Shown piece after piece: positions 13,217 through 13,899 of a stretch of 13,899 bases of DNA (within the stretch, counting starts at the first letter, position 1; every line of letters begins with the position of its first letter). The stretch lies in assembly GCA_041685145.1 (NCBI GenBank), contig JAWLGJ010000062.1, positions 1 to 13,899 on the forward strand, written 5' to 3'. Made by a program: the position numbers and the translations under genes. The stretch comes from JAWLGJ01 sp041685145. Lineage in GTDB: Bacteria > Pseudomonadota > Alphaproteobacteria > Rhodospirillales > Magnetospirillaceae. The notes beneath the pieces were generated by a model. It did no database searches, had not been told where the DNA came from, and saw nothing but the letters and a program-made list of their open reading frames with translations.

Positions 13217-13899
13217 CGCCTTCCGCCGGCGCCGCCTGGCGCCCCTGGTCGTGGCCGTGCTGCTGGCGACGCCGGCGGCGGCGCAGCCGGCCGCGGACGG
13301 CGAGGCCGAGGAGCGGCTGCGCGCCGTGGAGGGCACCATCGAGGAGCGCCGCCGCGAGGGCCGGCGGCTGGCGGCGGAGGCCGAGGCCGTGGCCGCGGAA
13401 CTGGCCGGGCTGCGTGCCGAGGCGGTCGACCTCGCCGCCGCGGCGCAGCGCCAGGAGGCGCGGCTGGATACGCTGGAGGCGCGCCTGGCCGAACTGGAGG
13501 CCGAGGAGGTGGCCCGCGCCGCCGCCCTGGAACGCCGGCGCGCGCAGAGCACCGCCCTGGCCGCCGCCTTGCAGCGCTTGGCGCTGACACCGCGCGTGGC
13601 GCTGCTGGCGCGGCCGGGCGAGCCCGCCGAGGCGGTGCGCGGCGGAATGCTGTTGCAGGCCGCCCTGCCGCGGGTGGAGGCGGCGGCGCGGCGGCTGCGC
13701 GACGAAATCGGCGCGCTGGCGCGCCTGCGCGAGGATGTCGGCCGCACCCGCGCCGGCGTCCTTGCCGAGGAGCGGGAACTGGCGGCGAAGCGGCAGCGGC
13801 TGGCGGCGGTGGCCGAGCGGCAGGCGAAGCTGCACGCCACCCTGCTGACGCGGGCCAGCGAGGAACAGCGGCGCGCCGAGCGGCTGGCCGAGGAGGCCG
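13203..13899 (+). CDS. EnvC-like murein hydrolase activator, N-terminal part (3' end outside window)
   Basis: The first 232 residues of a secreted coiled-coil protein; the C-terminus is cut by the window. The GTG at 13203 gives a textbook signal peptide: basic RRRR at residues 8-11, hydrophobic LVVAVLLA (15-22) and a likely cut after A27 in TPAAA-Q. The rest is a long Glu/Ala/Arg/Leu coiled coil with few breaks; the one break, near LALTPRVALLARPGEP, matches what I recall of alphaproteobacterial EnvC-family proteins. Family members end in a LytM/M23 domain that activates amidases for septal peptidoglycan splitting; that domain would lie beyond this window. The 14-base overlap with gpmI suggests co-transcription, and in many alphaproteobacteria the next gene is the S41 peptidase ctpA. 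The alternative is another periplasmic coiled-coil protein, but the context favours EnvC. Confidence 0.85.
   Translation, partial: MPPADAFRRRRLAPLVVAVLLATPAAAQPAADGEAEERLRAVEGTIEERRREGRRLAAEAEAVAAELAGLRAEAVDLAAAAQRQEARLDTLEARLAELEAEEVARAAALERRRAQSTALAAALQRLALTPRVALLARPGEPAEAVRGGMLLQAALPRVEAAARRLRDEIGALARLREDVGRTRAGVLAEERELAAKRQRLAAVAERQAKLHATLLTRASEEQRRAERLAEEA

Noticed and set aside
1..13899. CRISPR arrays, tRNA/rRNA genes, insertion sequences, terminal repeats
   Set aside because: No repeated spacer pattern, transposase, cloverleaf-like sequence or flanking direct repeats were seen.

Overview
The window is a very GC-rich stretch from an alphaproteobacterium, most likely Rhodospirillales or a near relative. 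This rests on three things: the strong G/C bias at third codon positions, the protein styles, and the order gpmI followed by an EnvC-like coiled-coil protein, which I know as a common alphaproteobacterial arrangement. Nothing in it looks like a phage, plasmid, transposon, CRISPR array, tRNA or rRNA.

Layout. (1) Left flank, plus strand: the 3' end of an unrecognised helix-rich protein (1-678), overlapped by the tyrosine recombinase gene xerD (668-1600). (2) Centre, minus strand: a compact block of seven genes read from 11260 down to 1606. In order of transcription they are an extended-SDR nucleotide-sugar epimerase, a glycoside-hydrolase/NDP-sugar 2-epimerase fusion, a B12-binding-type radical SAM protein, a GT4 glycosyltransferase, three consecutive CgeB-like glycosyltransferases, and a CmoB/DUF1698-like methyltransferase. 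(The first epimerase plus the other seven makes eight coding sequences if the fusion is counted once: epimerase, fusion, radical SAM, GT4, CgeB x3, methyltransferase.) Six of the seven junctions overlap by 1 or 4 bases and the last has a 7-base gap, so the block is almost certainly one translationally coupled operon. (3) A 381-base divergent intergenic region (11261-11641). (4) Right flank, plus strand: gpmI (phosphoglycerate mutase), overlapped by the start of a secreted EnvC-like murein hydrolase activator that runs off the window.

Working hypothesis for the central block. Four glycosyltransferases, two nucleotide-sugar epimerase activities, one glycosidase-fold domain, one methyltransferase and one radical SAM enzyme are the parts of a pathway that builds and decorates a small saccharide or glycosylated molecule. 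No gene in the block has an evident signal peptide or membrane segments. There is no flippase, polymerase, ABC exporter or initiating phosphoglycosyltransferase, so the block does not look like an ordinary O-antigen or capsule locus. The glycosidase domain is fused to a cytosolic NAD-dependent enzyme and should itself be cytosolic. From memory, the methyltransferase and radical SAM protein resemble families TIGR04290 and TIGR04295, which I recall as bioinformatically named families of unknown product; this needs a profile search. The product cannot be read from the sequence. The most distinctive points are the glycosidase-epimerase fusion, the set of three CgeB-like transferases, the CmoB-like methyltransferase outside a tRNA context, and a natural run of six histidines in the radical SAM protein.
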